Below, in pieces: positions 52,509 through 62,891 of a DNA stretch of 64,000 nucleotides. This stretch comes from Duganella sp. Root1480D1 (GTDB taxonomy: Bacteria > Pseudomonadota > Gammaproteobacteria > Burkholderiales > Burkholderiaceae_D). How positions within the stretch are numbered: the stretch's first letter is position 1; every line of letters begins with the position of its first letter. The stretch lies in NCBI RefSeq assembly GCF_001427305.1, contig NZ_LMFZ01000005.1, positions 1 to 64,000 on the forward strand, given 5' to 3'. The notes under the pieces are model-generated. The model saw only the letters and a list, made by a program, of their open reading frames with translations. It was not told where the DNA came from and did no database searches. The position numbers were made by a program, and so were the translations under genes.

Positions 52509-54245
52509 ATGGCTGCAGCCGCCGAACAAATCGATATTGAAGATCCTGAAGCCCAGCAGGCGCCTAAGGGCCGCTTCGCCTTCTTCCAGACCCCGATGGG
52601 CAAGATGGTGATCCGCGGGGCTGCGGTGGCGGGCATCCTGGCGCTGATCCTGATCCTGTGGATGTGGAACAGGGAGCCGGACTACAAGGTCCTGTTCGCC
52701 AATTACACCGACAAGGATGGCGGCGCCATTACCGCTGCGCTGGACCAGATGCAGGTCAAGTACAAGCTGGCCGAGGGCGGCCAGGCCATCCTGGTGCCGG
52801 CTGAGCAGGTACATAATGTGCGCCTGCGCCTGGCCCAGCAGGGCTTGCCGAAGGGCGGCAACGTCGGCTTTGAAGTCATGGAAAACCAGAAGCTGGGCGT
52901 GTCCCAGTTCCTGGAGCAAGTCAATTACCAGCGGGCGCTGGAAGGCGAGCTGGCACGCTCCATCCAGTCCATTGGCGCGGTCGAATCGGCGCGGGTGCAC
53001 CTGGCGCTGCCCAAGCCGTCCGTCTTCGTGCGCGACCAGCAGAAGCCAACCGCTTCCGTCATCCTGCAACTGCACGCCAACCGCATGATCGATCCGGCCC
53101 AGGTCAGCGCCATCGTGCACCTGGTCGCCTCTTCCGTACCGGAACTGTCGCCCGCCAACGTGACCGTGGTCGACCAGGCCGGCAACCTGGTGTCGGACCT
53201 GAACAAGAACGGCAACGCAGGCAACAACGCGAAAAATCTCGACGCCTCCCAGCTCAAGTATGTGCAAGAGTTGCAGAACCAGGTCATCAAGCAAGTCGAA
53301 TCGATCGTCAAGCCAATCGTCGGCGAAGGCAATGTCCGCGCCGAAGCAGTAGCCGACGTCGATTTCTCGGCGATCGAGCAGGCCGCCGAAAGCTACAAGC
53401 CCAACTCGCCGCCCGCCGCTTCCGCCATCCGCAGCCAGCAGAGCAGCGAAACCAGCGGCAATGCCAATGCCAATCCAGGCGGCATCCCGGGTGCGCTGTC
53501 GAACCAGCCGCCAGGCGTCGCCACTGCCCCGCTGACGACCACCCCGCCAGGCGCGGCGGGTGCGCCAGGCCAGCCGGGCAGCGCTGCCGCCACCACCGCA
53601 ACCGGTCCATCGCATAAGGAATCGACAACCAATTACGAAGTCGACAAGACCGTGCGCTATGAACAGAAAGCAATGGCCGGACTGAAGCGCATGACCGTCG
53701 GCGTCGTAGTAAACTATCGTCGGACCATCGATAAAAACGGCAAGGTCATCGTCAAGCCGCTGAGCACGGACGAAATGGCCAAGATCAACAGCCTGGTCAG
53801 GGAAGCCATGGGCTATAACCAGGACCGCGGCGACTCCGTCAGCGTGGCCAATGCGCCATTCGACGGCGTCGACAGGGAACCGGAAGCAGCACTCGAATGG
53901 TGGCGCGATCCGGCCAACCTGCCGCTGGCCAAGGAGCTGGCGAAGTTCCTGATCACGGCGCTGATCCTGCTGTACATCCTGCTGCGTATCGTGCGTCCAA
54001 TGATGCGCCCCGTGTTCAAGAAGATCGACCAGATCAACGAGCCGGAGCCGGAGCCGGAACCAGCGCCGATCGCCGAGCCGCTGGGCCCGACACCGGAAGA
54101 ATTACTGGCGGAGGAGATCGCCAAGATGGAAGAAAACACTGCCCGCACCTACCGCGACAACCTGGCGCTGGCGAAAAAACTGGCTGCGGAAGACCCGCGC
54201 ATCGTCGCCAACGTCATCAAGGAATGGATAGGCAACAATGACTGA
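52509..54245 (+). CDS. fliF: Flagellar MS-ring protein FliF
   Basis: 578 aa. The first membrane helix is near 36-53, the ring-building domains follow (LFANYTDKDGGAITAAL; VNYQRALEGELARSIQSI; ARVHLALPKPSVFVRDQQ), then a Pro/Gly/Ala-rich linker near 310-380, the second helix near 475-495 (LITALILLYILLRIV) and the cytosolic FliG-binding tail. It forms the base on which the motor assembles. It overlaps fliG by 8 bp. Confidence 0.97.
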   Translation: MAAAAEQIDIEDPEAQQAPKGRFAFFQTPMGKMVIRGAAVAGILALILILWMWNREPDYKVLFANYTDKDGGAITAALDQMQVKYKLAEGGQAILVPAEQVHNVRLRLAQQGLPKGGNVGFEVMENQKLGVSQFLEQVNYQRALEGELARSIQSIGAVESARVHLALPKPSVFVRDQQKPTASVILQLHANRMIDPAQVSAIVHLVASSVPELSPANVTVVDQAGNLVSDLNKNGNAGNNAKNLDASQLKYVQELQNQVIKQVESIVKPIVGEGNVRAEAVADVDFSAIEQAAESYKPNSPPAASAIRSQQSSETSGNANANPGGIPGALSNQPPGVATAPLTTTPPGAAGAPGQPGSAAATTATGPSHKESTTNYEVDKTVRYEQKAMAGLKRMTVGVVVNYRRTIDKNGKVIVKPLSTDEMAKINSLVREAMGYNQDRGDSVSVANAPFDGVDREPEAALEWWRDPANLPLAKELAKFLITALILLYILLRIVRPMMRPVFKKIDQINEPEPEPEPAPIAEPLGPTPEELLAEEIAKMEENTARTYRDNLALAKKLAAEDPRIVANVIKEWIGNND

Positions 54246-55236
54246 GAATACCGGACTGCAAAAGGCCGCCATCCTGATGCTGGCCATGGGTGAAGCCGAA
54301 GCGGCCGAGGTGATGAAATATCTCGGCCCGCGCGAAGTGCTGAAGCTGGGCGCCTCGATGGCCACCATGAAGAACATCCCGCATGAGATGGTGGTTGATG
54401 TGCTGGACGATTTCCGCGACCAGTACGCGGCCGCCTCCACCGTGGGTATCGATTCTGACGAATATATCCGCCAGGTGCTGACCAAGGCGCTGGGCGACGA
54501 CAAGGCGTCGGTGCTGCTGTCGCGCATCTTGGGCGGCAAGGATGCATCCGGCATCGAGTCGCTGAAGTGGATGGATTCGCAATCGGTGGCCGAGCTGATC
54601 CGCAACGAGCACCCGCAGATCATCGCCACCATCCTGGTGCACCTCGAGCGCGACCAGGCTTGCGAAATCCTGGGCCACTTTACCGACCGCCTGCGCAACG
54701 ACGCGGTGCTGCGTATCGCCACGCTCGATGGCGTGCAGCCGGCCGCCCTGCGCGAGCTGAACGATGTGCTGACCAAGCTCTTGTCCGGTAATGAAAACAT
54801 CAAGAAATCGACCCTGGGCGGCGTGCGCGCCGCGGCCGAGATCCTGAACTTCATGTCCGGCGAGCAGGAACAGAACGTGATGGACAACATCAAGAACTAC
54901 GACAACGACATGGCGCAGAAGATCATGGACGAGATGTTCGTGTTCGACAACCTGATCGATGTCGACGACCGCGGCATCCAGCTGCTGCTGCGCGAAGTGC
55001 AGTCCGAAATGCTGATCATCGCGCTGAAAGGCGCGTCGCCGGACCTGCGTGACAAGATCTTCAAGAATATGTCGGCGCGTGCCTCCGAAATGATGCGCGA
55101 AGACCTGGAAAACAAAGGCCCGGTACGCCTGTCCGAAGTGGAGACGCAGCAGAAGCAGATCCTGCAGATTGTGCGTCGCCTGGCAGATGAAGGCCAGATC
55201 GTGCTGGGTGGTAAGGGTGAGGACTCGTTTGTGTAA
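54238..55236 (+). CDS. fliG: Flagellar motor switch protein FliG
   Basis: 332 aa. The FliF-binding N-terminal domain (QKAAILMLAMGEAEAAEVMK), the middle domain with EHPQIIA and the C-terminal torque helix (LLREVQSEMLIIALKGAS, DLRDKIFKNMSARAS) are all present. It transmits stator force and switches rotation. It is followed by palindrome B3, an unusual 102-bp gap in an otherwise tight operon. Confidence 0.97.
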   Translation: MTENTGLQKAAILMLAMGEAEAAEVMKYLGPREVLKLGASMATMKNIPHEMVVDVLDDFRDQYAAASTVGIDSDEYIRQVLTKALGDDKASVLLSRILGGKDASGIESLKWMDSQSVAELIRNEHPQIIATILVHLERDQACEILGHFTDRLRNDAVLRIATLDGVQPAALRELNDVLTKLLSGNENIKKSTLGGVRAAAEILNFMSGEQEQNVMDNIKNYDNDMAQKIMDEMFVFDNLIDVDDRGIQLLLREVQSEMLIIALKGASPDLRDKIFKNMSARASEMMREDLENKGPVRLSEVETQQKQILQIVRRLADEGQIVLGGKGEDSFV

Positions 55237-55254
55237 AAACCAGACCGGCACCCC

Positions 55255-55323
55255 GCTGTCTGACCCGCGACCGTCGCGTATCGGTGTCTGACCCTGCGGC
55301 TCAGACATCGGGTTACCGGTTTA
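55255..55323. repeat. Family B palindrome B3, degenerate, between fliG and fliH
   Basis: GGTGTCTGACCC (55283-55294), loop TGC, then GGCTCAGACATC (55298-55309) pair with two mismatches, followed by the tag GGGTTACCGGTTT. A second partial copy (GTCTGACCCGCGACC) precedes it. Orientation is that of B1. It is the same family as the palindromes flanking the RAYT gene 20 kb away. Confidence 0.82.
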
Positions 55324-55338
55324 AAAGCAAGCAAAGCA

Positions 55339-56085
55339 ATGACAAGCATCCCAAAAGAAAAACAGACTGCCTACCAGCGCTGGGAATTGCAATCCTTCGG
55401 CGACTCACGCCCGAGCGTAGTAGCCCAGCGCGAACGCGAAGAAGAGGAAGCCCGCGCCGTCGCTGCGGAAGAGGCCGCGGCCATGGCGGAAGTCGAGCAA
55501 GCTGAATACGCGCCGGACCAAGCCCTCGCCCCCGATTACCCGAGCGACGAAGAACTGGCCGCCATCCGCGAGGAAGCGCGCCAGCAAGGCTATGACGCCG
55601 GCTTCAAGGCCGGCCACGACGACGGCGTGGCGCAAGCGCTGGATGAAGCGCGCGCCGCCACCGAACAAGCGCTGGCGCCGGTGCGCGGGATCGCCGACAA
55701 CTTCAGCTCCGCGCTGCGCGAAGCCGACCAGGCCATCAGCAACGAAGTGCTGGAACTGGCGCTGCACCTGGCCAAGGGCATGATCAAGACCGCGCTGCGC
55801 GTGAAGCCGGAACTGATCCTGCCGATCGTGCGCGAAGCCATCGAATACCTGCCGGTGCTGCAGCAGCCTGCGCTGCTGATCCTGAATCCGGAAGACGCTG
55901 CCGTGGTGCGCGAGGGCATTGCGGAAGAACTCGACAAAGGCGGCTGGCGCGTCATCGACGACCCCACCGTCGAACGCGGCGGCTGCAAGGTCGACACCGC
56001 CTCCAACCAGATCGATGCCACCGTGGCGTCGCGCTGGCAACGCCTGAGCCTTGCACTCGGCAAGGACATCGACTGGATCGACTGA
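55339..56085 (+). CDS. fliH: Flagellar export ATPase regulator FliH
   Basis: 248 aa. An acidic, Glu/Ala-rich N-terminus is followed by a helical region with small-residue repeats ([20 protein letters not shown]) and a C-terminal FliI-binding domain ([17 protein letters not shown] to the end). FliH inhibits and docks FliI at the export gate. The upstream gap is filled by palindrome B3, and its ribosome site (AAGCAAAGCA region) is weak, so expression may be lower than that of fliG. Confidence 0.9.
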   Translation: MTSIPKEKQTAYQRWELQSFGDSRPSVVAQREREEEEARAVAAEEAAAMAEVEQAEYAPDQALAPDYPSDEELAAIREEARQQGYDAGFKAGHDDGVAQALDEARAATEQALAPVRGIADNFSSALREADQAISNEVLELALHLAKGMIKTALRVKPELILPIVREAIEYLPVLQQPALLILNPEDAAVVREGIAEELDKGGWRVIDDPTVERGGCKVDTASNQIDATVASRWQRLSLALGKDIDWID

Positions 56086-56086
56086 G

Positions 56087-57490
56087 ATGGGCGCCCCCGA
56101 CGCACAAGTGCATGCCGGCCGCTGGCGTTCTTACCTGAACGACTGCGCCACCCTGGTCGATTTCGTCGAACCGATGCAAGTGTCGGGCCGCGTCACGCGC
56201 GTGGCGGGACTGGTGATGGAAGCGGTCGGCCTGCGCCTGGCAGTCGGCGCCGCCTGCACCGTGCCCCTGCCCTCCGGCGGCAAGGTCGAGGCCGAAGTGG
56301 TCGGCTTTGAAGGCGACAAGCTGTTCCTGATGCCGCAAAGCGATGTCGAAGGCATCATTCCCGGCACCCGCGTGTTCCCTGTCGAACAGAGCGTCCCGAA
56401 GCCGGGCACCGTCAACCATCCGCGCCGCCGCCCCAGCGACCGCGCGCGCCATTTGCCGGTCGGCCCCGAACTGCTGGGCCGCGTGGTCGATGGCGCCGGC
56501 CGCCCGCTCGATGGCCTGGGCCCGATCCAGACCAGCGATTCGGCGCCGATCAATGTGCGCCCCGCCAACCCTCTGGGCCGCGCGCCTATCGTGGAAACGC
56601 TGGATGTCGGCGTGCGCTGCATCAACGCCATGCTGACCGTGGGACGCGGCCAGCGCATGGGCCTGTTCGCCGGCTCCGGCGTCGGCAAGTCGGTCTTGCT
56701 CGGCATGATGGCGCGCTACACGGAAGCGGACGTCATCGTGGTCGGCCTGATCGGCGAACGGGGCCGTGAGGTGAAGGAATTCATCGAACAGATCCTGGGC
56801 GAGGAAGGCTTGCGCCGCTCCGTGGTCGTGGCAGCGCCGGCCGACACGCCGCCGCTGATGCGCATGCAGGGCGCAGCCTATTCCACCGCGATTGCCGAGC
56901 ACTTCCGCGACAAAGGACAGAACGTGCTGCTGATCATGGACTCGCTGACCCGCTACGCCATGGCGCAGCGCGAAATCGCCCTGGCCATCGGCGAACCGCC
57001 AGCCACCAAGGGTTACCCGCCGTCCGTGTTTGCAAAATTGCCAGTGCTGGTGGAACGCGCCGGCAATGGCGAACTGGGCGGCGGCTCGATCACGGCGTTC
57101 TACACCGTACTGACCGAGGGCGACGACCAGCAGGATCCGATCGCCGACTCGGCGCGTGCGATCCTGGACGGCCACATCGTGCTGAACCGCCGCCTGGCGG
57201 AAGCTGGCCATTACCCGGCAATTGATATCGAACAGTCAATCAGCCGCGCCATGCACTCGATCACCTCGCACACCCACCAGAACCAGGCGCGCAAGTTGAA
57301 ACAGTTGTTTTCCCGCTACGAACGTAGCCGCGACCTGATCGCCGTCGGGGCGTACACGCCGGGTACCGATCCGGTGCTTGACCAGGCCATCAACCTGCAC
57401 GATAAGATTGAGCAATTCCTGCAGCAGCAGATTACGGAGCAGGTCAACATGCCCGAGAGCTTGGGGCAGTTAACCACTCTATTCGACTGA
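56087..57490 (+). CDS. fliI: Flagellum-specific ATP synthase FliI
   Basis: 467 aa from the ATG at 56087, 1 bp after the fliH stop; an in-frame start at 56051 lies inside fliH. Walker A is AGSGVGKS near 196-203, Walker B is [12 protein letters not shown], and the F1-beta-like ERGREVKEF and [15 protein letters not shown] are conserved. The hexameric ATPase energises export substrate unfolding together with FliH and FliJ. Confidence 0.97.
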   Translation: MGAPDAQVHAGRWRSYLNDCATLVDFVEPMQVSGRVTRVAGLVMEAVGLRLAVGAACTVPLPSGGKVEAEVVGFEGDKLFLMPQSDVEGIIPGTRVFPVEQSVPKPGTVNHPRRRPSDRARHLPVGPELLGRVVDGAGRPLDGLGPIQTSDSAPINVRPANPLGRAPIVETLDVGVRCINAMLTVGRGQRMGLFAGSGVGKSVLLGMMARYTEADVIVVGLIGERGREVKEFIEQILGEEGLRRSVVVAAPADTPPLMRMQGAAYSTAIAEHFRDKGQNVLLIMDSLTRYAMAQREIALAIGEPPATKGYPPSVFAKLPVLVERAGNGELGGGSITAFYTVLTEGDDQQDPIADSARAILDGHIVLNRRLAEAGHYPAIDIEQSISRAMHSITSHTHQNQARKLKQLFSRYERSRDLIAVGAYTPGTDPVLDQAINLHDKIEQFLQQQITEQVNMPESLGQLTTLFD

Positions 57491-57524
57491 TTGGCGCGTT
57501 TGGCCTTGCATATAATTGACCATC

Positions 57525-57965
57525 ATGGCCTCTACCCAGCAACTTGAAACCCTGATCGACCTGGCGCAGCGGGAAACCGACGATGCCGCCAAACGCCTTG
57601 GCGCGGCCCTGAAGGCCGCAACGGAGGCGGAAGAGAAGCTGAACATGTTGATTGGCTACCGCGACGAGTACGGCCGCCGCTTCGACGCTTCGCAGCAGCA
57701 AGGCATCACGCCCATGGCCTATCGCAACTTCCAGGCTTTCATGGAAAAGCTGGACACCGCCATCCAGGGCCAGCAGGAAGTGGTGCGCCACAGCAAGGCG
57801 CGCGGCGATAAAGAGAAGCAATTGTGGCAAGACGCTGAACGCAAGCGCATGTCGTATTCCACCTTGCGCGACCGGGCCGAAGCCCAGGAGCTCAAGAAGG
57901 AAGCCAAGCGCGACCAGAAGGCCATGGACGAACACGCCTCCCGCCAGGCATTTTTCAAACGCTAG
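57525..57965 (+). CDS. fliJ: Flagellar export protein FliJ
   Basis: 146 aa from the ATG at 57525. The whole protein is a coiled coil rich in Glu, Lys, Gln and Ala (DDAAKRLGAALKAATEAEEK; AEAQELKKEAKRDQKAMDE), the form of FliJ, which inserts in the FliI ring as a stalk. It is 34 bp after fliI. Confidence 0.92.
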   Translation: MASTQQLETLIDLAQRETDDAAKRLGAALKAATEAEEKLNMLIGYRDEYGRRFDASQQQGITPMAYRNFQAFMEKLDTAIQGQQEVVRHSKARGDKEKQLWQDAERKRMSYSTLRDRAEAQELKKEAKRDQKAMDEHASRQAFFKR

Positions 57966-57977
57966 ACCGATTCGATC

Positions 57978-59441
57978 ATGCAAACCCAGACTGTACAGAA
58001 CTCCCCTCTTCTCTCCGGCAATACGGCTGGCAGCCGCTCGTCCAATGCCGCGCAGGAGGACAATCAGTTCGCACAGGCCCTGAACAACCAGATCGAGCGC
58101 CAGTCCAAGGCCCTGCCACCGTCGCTGCAGCCGCAAGCCAATGCCGCGCCGCGCCGCGCCGAGGCGCCGAAACCGGCACCGCAGCAAAATGCCCAGGCCA
58201 ACCAGCAGCCAAAGCCCGCCTCCAACGCAGCGGCCCCAGCCAGCAAGCCGGCCGCGCAAGCGCAGGCCCCGGCCAAGGCCCCGCAAAGCAACCAGGCCAA
58301 CAATGCCGCGGCGCCGGCCGACGCGCCGTCCGCGCCCGCCGAAGGTGCGGCTGCCGCCGCTGCCGCTGGCGCCAGCGCATCGAGCACTGCCGACCCAAGC
58401 GCCGAACAATCCGACACTGAGCAGGCCGCCAACGAGGCCGTGGCAGACATGCTCGCCATGATCCAGGGGCTCGCCCAACCGGCCGCCGCCGACGCCGCCA
58501 GTGCGGCTGCGGCAACCGCCGCAGCCGCGGCTTCCGGCAAGGACGGCCGCGCCACCGATGCCGAGCTGACGGGCGACGCAGTCCTGTCCGGCAAAGGCGG
58601 CAGGACTGGCATTGCCGAGCGCCTGCCAGCTGAAGGCATGCCCGTCGACCAGGAAGCGCTGCTGGCAGCAAAGGCCGCCGCAGAAGGTGCCGGCAAGGCG
58701 CAGGACCCTGCCCTGGCAGACGCCCTGGCGAAAGCGCGCCACGGCGCCGTTGCCGATGCCGGCGACGCCAGCACATCCTCCGCGGCCGGCAGCGACAAGG
58801 CAGCCGCCCAGCCGCGCACCGATTTCCAGGCCGCCCTGCAGCAAGCCAGTGCCGACGCCAGCAAAGCCGCCGACGCCGCTGCGCTGGACGCCAGGCACGC
58901 CATTCAGCCGCAAGCCGGCGCCTTGCAGGCAGCGGCTACCGCCCTTGCGCCAGCCGGCGCAGCGAACGCACAAGCCGCCCAGGCCTTGGCCAGCAACCAG
59001 CTGCACGCCCGCGTCGGCAGCCAGGGCTGGGACCAGCAGCTGGGCCAGAAAGTGGTATGGATGGTCAACGGCGGCGAACAGAGCGCCACCCTGACCCTGA
59101 ACCCGCCCGACCTCGGCCCGCTGCAAGTGGTGCTGAGCGTGTCCAATGACCAGGCCAGCATTGCCTTCACGGCGGCCCAGCCGGAAGTGCGTGAAGCGCT
59201 CGAGCAAGCACTGCCGAAGCTGCGCGAAACCATGGGCGAAGCCGGCATCACGCTGGGCGACACCAGCGTTTCCTCCGGCAGCCAGGACCAGCAGAAAGCG
59301 TTTGCCGAGATGGAAGCGGCAGCAGCGGCCGGCCGTGGCCGCGGCGTCGCCAATGGCCAGAATGACAATAGCGAGCATAGCCCGCAAGCCGCCCCGCAAG
59401 TGCGCCGCAGCGTGCTCAGCGCAGTCGATACTTTCGCCTAA
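57978..59441 (+). CDS. fliK: Flagellar hook-length control protein FliK
   Basis: 487 aa. Residues 1-345 are low-complexity, Ala/Gln/Pro-rich and probably disordered, as expected for the ruler part. The C-terminal domain has WMVNGGEQSATLTLNPPDLG, the LxPxxLG motif that contacts FlhB, followed by LQVVLSVSNDQASIAFTA. It measures hook length and triggers the switch to filament export. It is 12 bp after fliJ, and a FliK-like paralogue lies at 49543. Confidence 0.94.
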   Translation: MQTQTVQNSPLLSGNTAGSRSSNAAQEDNQFAQALNNQIERQSKALPPSLQPQANAAPRRAEAPKPAPQQNAQANQQPKPASNAAAPASKPAAQAQAPAKAPQSNQANNAAAPADAPSAPAEGAAAAAAAGASASSTADPSAEQSDTEQAANEAVADMLAMIQGLAQPAAADAASAAAATAAAAASGKDGRATDAELTGDAVLSGKGGRTGIAERLPAEGMPVDQEALLAAKAAAEGAGKAQDPALADALAKARHGAVADAGDASTSSAAGSDKAAAQPRTDFQAALQQASADASKAADAAALDARHAIQPQAGALQAAATALAPAGAANAQAAQALASNQLHARVGSQGWDQQLGQKVVWMVNGGEQSATLTLNPPDLGPLQVVLSVSNDQASIAFTAAQPEVREALEQALPKLRETMGEAGITLGDTSVSSGSQDQQKAFAEMEAAAAAGRGRGVANGQNDNSEHSPQAAPQVRRSVLSAVDTFA

Positions 59442-59552
59442 GGCAGAGATAGCCCTGCTTCCTGCCTCTTTTCGGCGCATCGCTCCCCGAAAGCTTTCGC
59501 GATAATGACATAATGGCGTCATGATCCAACTCTTGCATCCAAGGCAGCAGAA
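59442..59552 (+). promoter_or_regulatory. Control gap before the fliL operon
   Basis: This 111-bp gap is the longest among the fliF-fliR genes apart from the palindrome insert. It holds the dyad ATGAC-N8-GTCAT (59505-59522), a GAAAGCTTTC palindrome just before it and a GATAAT that could be a -10. It may carry an internal promoter for fliLMNOPQR, which is a separate operon in E. coli. Confidence 0.35.
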
Positions 59553-60089
59553 TTGAAAGCGAATCCAAAAATGAAGGCTGATGCTAAGGCAGAAGCAGCA
59601 CCGCCGGCAGGTGGCGGTAAGAAAAAGCTGATCATTATCCTGGCAGCCGTGCTGGTGCTCGCCCTGGCCGGCGGTGCTGGCGCCTGGTTCTTGCTGAAGA
59701 GCGATAGCGGCGACGAGCACTCGGAAGAAGCCAAGCCGAACAAGAAAGCCAAGAAGCCTGCCAAGAAAGCCGGTCCGCCAGTCTACATTCCAGTGGACCA
59801 GTTCACGGTCAACCTGCAGCCGGAAAACGGCGACCAGTACCTGCAACTGGCGATCACCCTGCAGGCCGCCAGCCTGGAAGAGTCGGAAGTCATCAAGACC
59901 AATATGCCGAAAGTGCGCAGCCGCATACTGCTGCTGCTCTCGAGCAAGCACGCCTCCGAGATCAACACGCCGGAAGGCAAGCAGCAACTGAGCAAGGACA
60001 TCATGGAAGCGGTCAACCTGCCGTTTGAAAACGGCGGCGAGCCGCAGGAAGTCTCCGAAGTCTTGTTTACCGCGTTCATCATCCAGTAA
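59553..60089 (+). CDS. fliL: Flagellar basal body-associated protein FliL
   Basis: 178 aa from a TTG at 59553 with AAGG upstream; an ATG at 59571 is an alternative. A Lys-rich cytosolic tip, one membrane helix near 26-48 and a periplasmic domain (PVYIPVDQFTVNLQPENGDQ) fit FliL, which surrounds stators and supports torque. The linker after the helix is a Lys/Ala repeat. Confidence 0.92.
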   Translation: MKANPKMKADAKAEAAPPAGGGKKKLIIILAAVLVLALAGGAGAWFLLKSDSGDEHSEEAKPNKKAKKPAKKAGPPVYIPVDQFTVNLQPENGDQYLQLAITLQAASLEESEVIKTNMPKVRSRILLLLSSKHASEINTPEGKQQLSKDIMEAVNLPFENGGEPQEVSEVLFTAFIIQ

Positions 60090-60103
60090 GGCCCGGGTGA
60101 AGC

Positions 60104-61084
60104 ATGGCTGATAATTTTCTCTCCCAGGAAGAAGTCGATGCCCTCCTGAAGGGCGTCAACGGCGACCAGGACGACGTCGCTGCGCCCGAGGAGACATCGG
60201 GCGTCCGGACCTACAACCTGGCGACGCAGGAACGCATCGTCCGGGGCCGTATGCCGACCCTGGAAATTATCAACGAGCGTTTTGCACGCCTGTTGCGCGT
60301 CGGCCTGTTCAACTTCCTGCGCCGCAGCGCGGAAGTGTCGGTCGGTTCGGTGCGCGTGTCCAAGTATTCCGAGTTCATCCGCAACCTGGTGGTGCCGACC
60401 AACCTCAACCTGGTGCACATGAAGCCGCTGCGCGGCACGGCCCTGATGGTGTTCGACCCGGGCCTGGTGTTCCTGCTGGTCGACAACCTGTTCGGCGGCG
60501 ACGGCCGCTTCCACACCCGCGTGGAAGGCCGCGACTTTACCCAGACCGAGCAGCGCATCATCCTGCGCATCCTCGATATCGTGTTCGAGGCCTATACCAA
60601 GTCGTGGGAGCCGGTGTACCCGGTGGAGTTCGAGTACATCCGTTCCGAAATGAATACGCAGTTTGCCAACATCGCCACGCCGAACGAGGTGGTGGTGGCG
60701 TCGACCTTCACCATCGAACTCGGTTCGGTGTCGGGCCAGATCCACTTCTGCATGCCCTACTCGATGATCGAGCCGATCCGCGACGCGCTGACCTCCTCGC
60801 TGCAGGGCGAAGCGCTGGAAGTGGACAAGCGCTGGATCCGCCTGATGACGCAGCAGATCCAGATCGCCGAAGTGGAACTGGTGGCCAAGCTGGGCACCGC
60901 CAAGGTCAGCTTCGACGAGATCCTGAACATGAAAGTCGGTGACGTGATCCCGCTGTCCATCCCGGAAACCATCGAAGCGACCGTGGATGGCGTGCCTGTG
61001 CTCGACTGCACCTACGGGGTGTTGAATGGGCAATACGCATTGAAGGTGGAGAAACTGCTGGCAAACGCGGATAATATGAAATAA
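60104..61084 (+). CDS. fliM: Flagellar motor switch protein FliM
   Basis: 326 aa. The N-terminal CheY-binding segment (NFLSQEEVDALLKGV, residues 4-18), the CheC-like middle domain (FDPGLVFLLVDNLFGGDGRF) and a C-terminal SpoA domain (VGDVIPLSIPE) are present. Phospho-CheY binding here reverses rotation. It is 14 bp after fliL. Confidence 0.97.
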   Translation: MADNFLSQEEVDALLKGVNGDQDDVAAPEETSGVRTYNLATQERIVRGRMPTLEIINERFARLLRVGLFNFLRRSAEVSVGSVRVSKYSEFIRNLVVPTNLNLVHMKPLRGTALMVFDPGLVFLLVDNLFGGDGRFHTRVEGRDFTQTEQRIILRILDIVFEAYTKSWEPVYPVEFEYIRSEMNTQFANIATPNEVVVASTFTIELGSVSGQIHFCMPYSMIEPIRDALTSSLQGEALEVDKRWIRLMTQQIQIAEVELVAKLGTAKVSFDEILNMKVGDVIPLSIPETIEATVDGVPVLDCTYGVLNGQYALKVEKLLANADNMK

Positions 61085-61108
61085 AGCTAGGTAAGCTAGG
61101 AGAGAAAC

Positions 61109-61528
61109 ATGGCGGATAATCAAGACGACGATACAAGCATGGATGACGATTGGGGCGCCGCGATTGCCGAGCAGGCCGCCGCCGAGGCTGCTGCTATGCA
61201 GAACCAGGCCGCCACTGCCGCCGTGTTCAAGGACTTTTCCAAGCAGCCCAACAAGACCGAAACCCATAACGATATCGACTTCATCCTCGATATCCCGGTC
61301 CAGCTCACCGTGGAATTGGGCCGCACCAAGATCGCCATCAAGAACCTGCTGCAACTGGCGCAGGGCTCGGTGGTGGAACTGGACGGCCTGGCCGGCGAAC
61401 CGATGGACGTGCTGGTCAACGGCTGCCTGATCGCCCAGGGCGAGGTGGTGGTGGTGAACGACAAGTTCGGTATCCGCCTGACGGATATCATCACGCCTTC
61501 CGAACGCATCCGAAAACTGAATAAATGA
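61109..61528 (+). CDS. fliN: Flagellar motor switch protein FliN
   Basis: 139 aa, with TAGGAGAG upstream. An acidic N-terminus is followed by a SpoA domain (FILDIPVQLTVELGRTKIAI; NGCLIAQGEVVVVNDKFGIR). It forms the lower C-ring with FliM and docks FliH. It overlaps fliO by 4 bp. Confidence 0.96.
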   Translation: MADNQDDDTSMDDDWGAAIAEQAAAEAAAMQNQAATAAVFKDFSKQPNKTETHNDIDFILDIPVQLTVELGRTKIAIKNLLQLAQGSVVELDGLAGEPMDVLVNGCLIAQGEVVVVNDKFGIRLTDIITPSERIRKLNK

Positions 61529-62145
61529 CGCACAGCATCGCTGCCTTCCGCCTGCTGCGGCCGCTGACCATCGCGGCCGCCCTCTGCCTCGCCGGCGCTC
61601 CCGCACTGGCGCAGCAAGCTCCCGCCCCCGACACCATTGCCACCAGCGGCGCGCAAGCCGTGCCGGGCAACGCCGCCAGTCCGGCCGCGCCGGCCGCTAC
61701 CGCTCCGGCCGCGACGCCCGAGCAGCAAGCCGCCCTGGCCGGCGCCCGTCCCGCCAATCCCCAGGCGCCGAACAATGTGCTGGCCGCGCAAGCGCCCTCC
61801 GCTGCCGGCTCGCTGGTGCAGACCATCCTCTCGCTGGGCTTCGTCATCGCCCTGCTGGTCGGTCTGGCCTGGCTGCTGAAGCGCTTCGGCCCGAAACACA
61901 TCACCGGCGGCACCAAGGTCAAGCTGGTCGGCGCGCTGAGCGTGGGCGCGCGCGAGCGCATCCTGGTGGTGGAAGTTGGCGAGCAATGGATCGTGGTCGG
62001 CGCTTCGCCTGGCCGCATGAATGCCCTGGCCACCATGCCGCGCCAGGAAAGCGACGACAGCGAACTGGCCGGCGCGCAAGCCGTGCCGGGCGCCAATTTC
62101 GCCGAATGGTTCAAACAGACGATCGACAAGCGCAATGGCAAATAA
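61525..62145 (+). CDS. fliO: Flagellar biosynthetic protein FliO
   Basis: 206 aa. It has a signal-like first segment (to about 30), an Ala/Pro-rich stretch, one strong membrane helix near 94-113 ([20 protein letters not shown]) and a cytosolic domain. FliO helps assemble the FliP ring. It overlaps fliN by 4 bp and fliP by 11 bp. Confidence 0.9.
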   Translation: MTHSIAAFRLLRPLTIAAALCLAGAPALAQQAPAPDTIATSGAQAVPGNAASPAAPAATAPAATPEQQAALAGARPANPQAPNNVLAAQAPSAAGSLVQTILSLGFVIALLVGLAWLLKRFGPKHITGGTKVKLVGALSVGARERILVVEVGEQWIVVGASPGRMNALATMPRQESDDSELAGAQAVPGANFAEWFKQTIDKRNGK

Positions 62146-62881
62146 ACGCGCACTGTGCCTTGCTGCCGGCGCCGCGCTTGTCCTGCCGCTGATTGCGGCC
62201 GCCGAACCGACCATCCCTGCCTTTACCAGCACGCCAGCCGCCGGCGGCGGCACCAATTACGGCCTGACGCTGCAAACGCTGATCCTGATGACGGCGCTGA
62301 CCTTCATCCCGGCAGCGCTGCTGATGATGACCGGCTTCACCCGCATCGTGATCGTGCTGTCGCTGCTGCGCCAGGCGCTGGGCACGCAGTCGGCGCCACC
62401 CAACCAGGTCATCATCGGCCTGTCGCTGTTCCTGACCTTCTTCGTCATGAGCCCGGTGTTCGACAAGATCTACACCGACGCCTGGGTACCGCTGCAGGAC
62501 AACAAGATCACCATGCAGCAAGCGATGGAGCGCTCGGCCGCGCCGCTGAAAGCCTTCATGCTGAAGCAGACCCGCCAGTCCGACCTGGCCCTGTTCGTCA
62601 AGATTTCGCGCAGCCAGGAACTGCAAGGCCCGGAAGACGTGCCGCTGAAGATACTGGTGCCGGCCTTCATCACCTCCGAACTGAAGACCGCCTTCCAGAT
62701 CGGCTTTGCCATCTTCATCCCCTTCCTCATCATCGACATGGTGGTGGCGTCGGTACTGATGTCGATGGGTATGATGATGATGTCGCCTGCCGTGATTTCG
62801 CTGCCGTTCAAGCTGATGCTGTTCGTGCTGGTCGATGGCTGGCAACTGCTGCTGGGCTCACTGTCCCAGAGCTTCTACTAG
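62135..62881 (+). CDS. fliP: Flagellar export gate protein FliP
   Basis: 248 aa from the ATG at 62135, inside the fliO end. A signal peptide is followed by four membrane helices, with the conserved [19 protein letters not shown] and the met-rich loop [10 protein letters not shown] that gates the pore. FliP pentamers line the export channel. Confidence 0.97.
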   Translation: MANKRALCLAAGAALVLPLIAAAEPTIPAFTSTPAAGGGTNYGLTLQTLILMTALTFIPAALLMMTGFTRIVIVLSLLRQALGTQSAPPNQVIIGLSLFLTFFVMSPVFDKIYTDAWVPLQDNKITMQQAMERSAAPLKAFMLKQTRQSDLALFVKISRSQELQGPEDVPLKILVPAFITSELKTAFQIGFAIFIPFLIIDMVVASVLMSMGMMMMSPAVISLPFKLMLFVLVDGWQLLLGSLSQSFY

Positions 62882-62891
62882 GGAGGCTGCG

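Noticed and set aside
57444..59987. Minus-strand open frame of 847 codons opposite fliJ, fliK and fliL
   Set aside because: Shadow of the low-complexity fliK; Gly/Arg-rich antisense translation.
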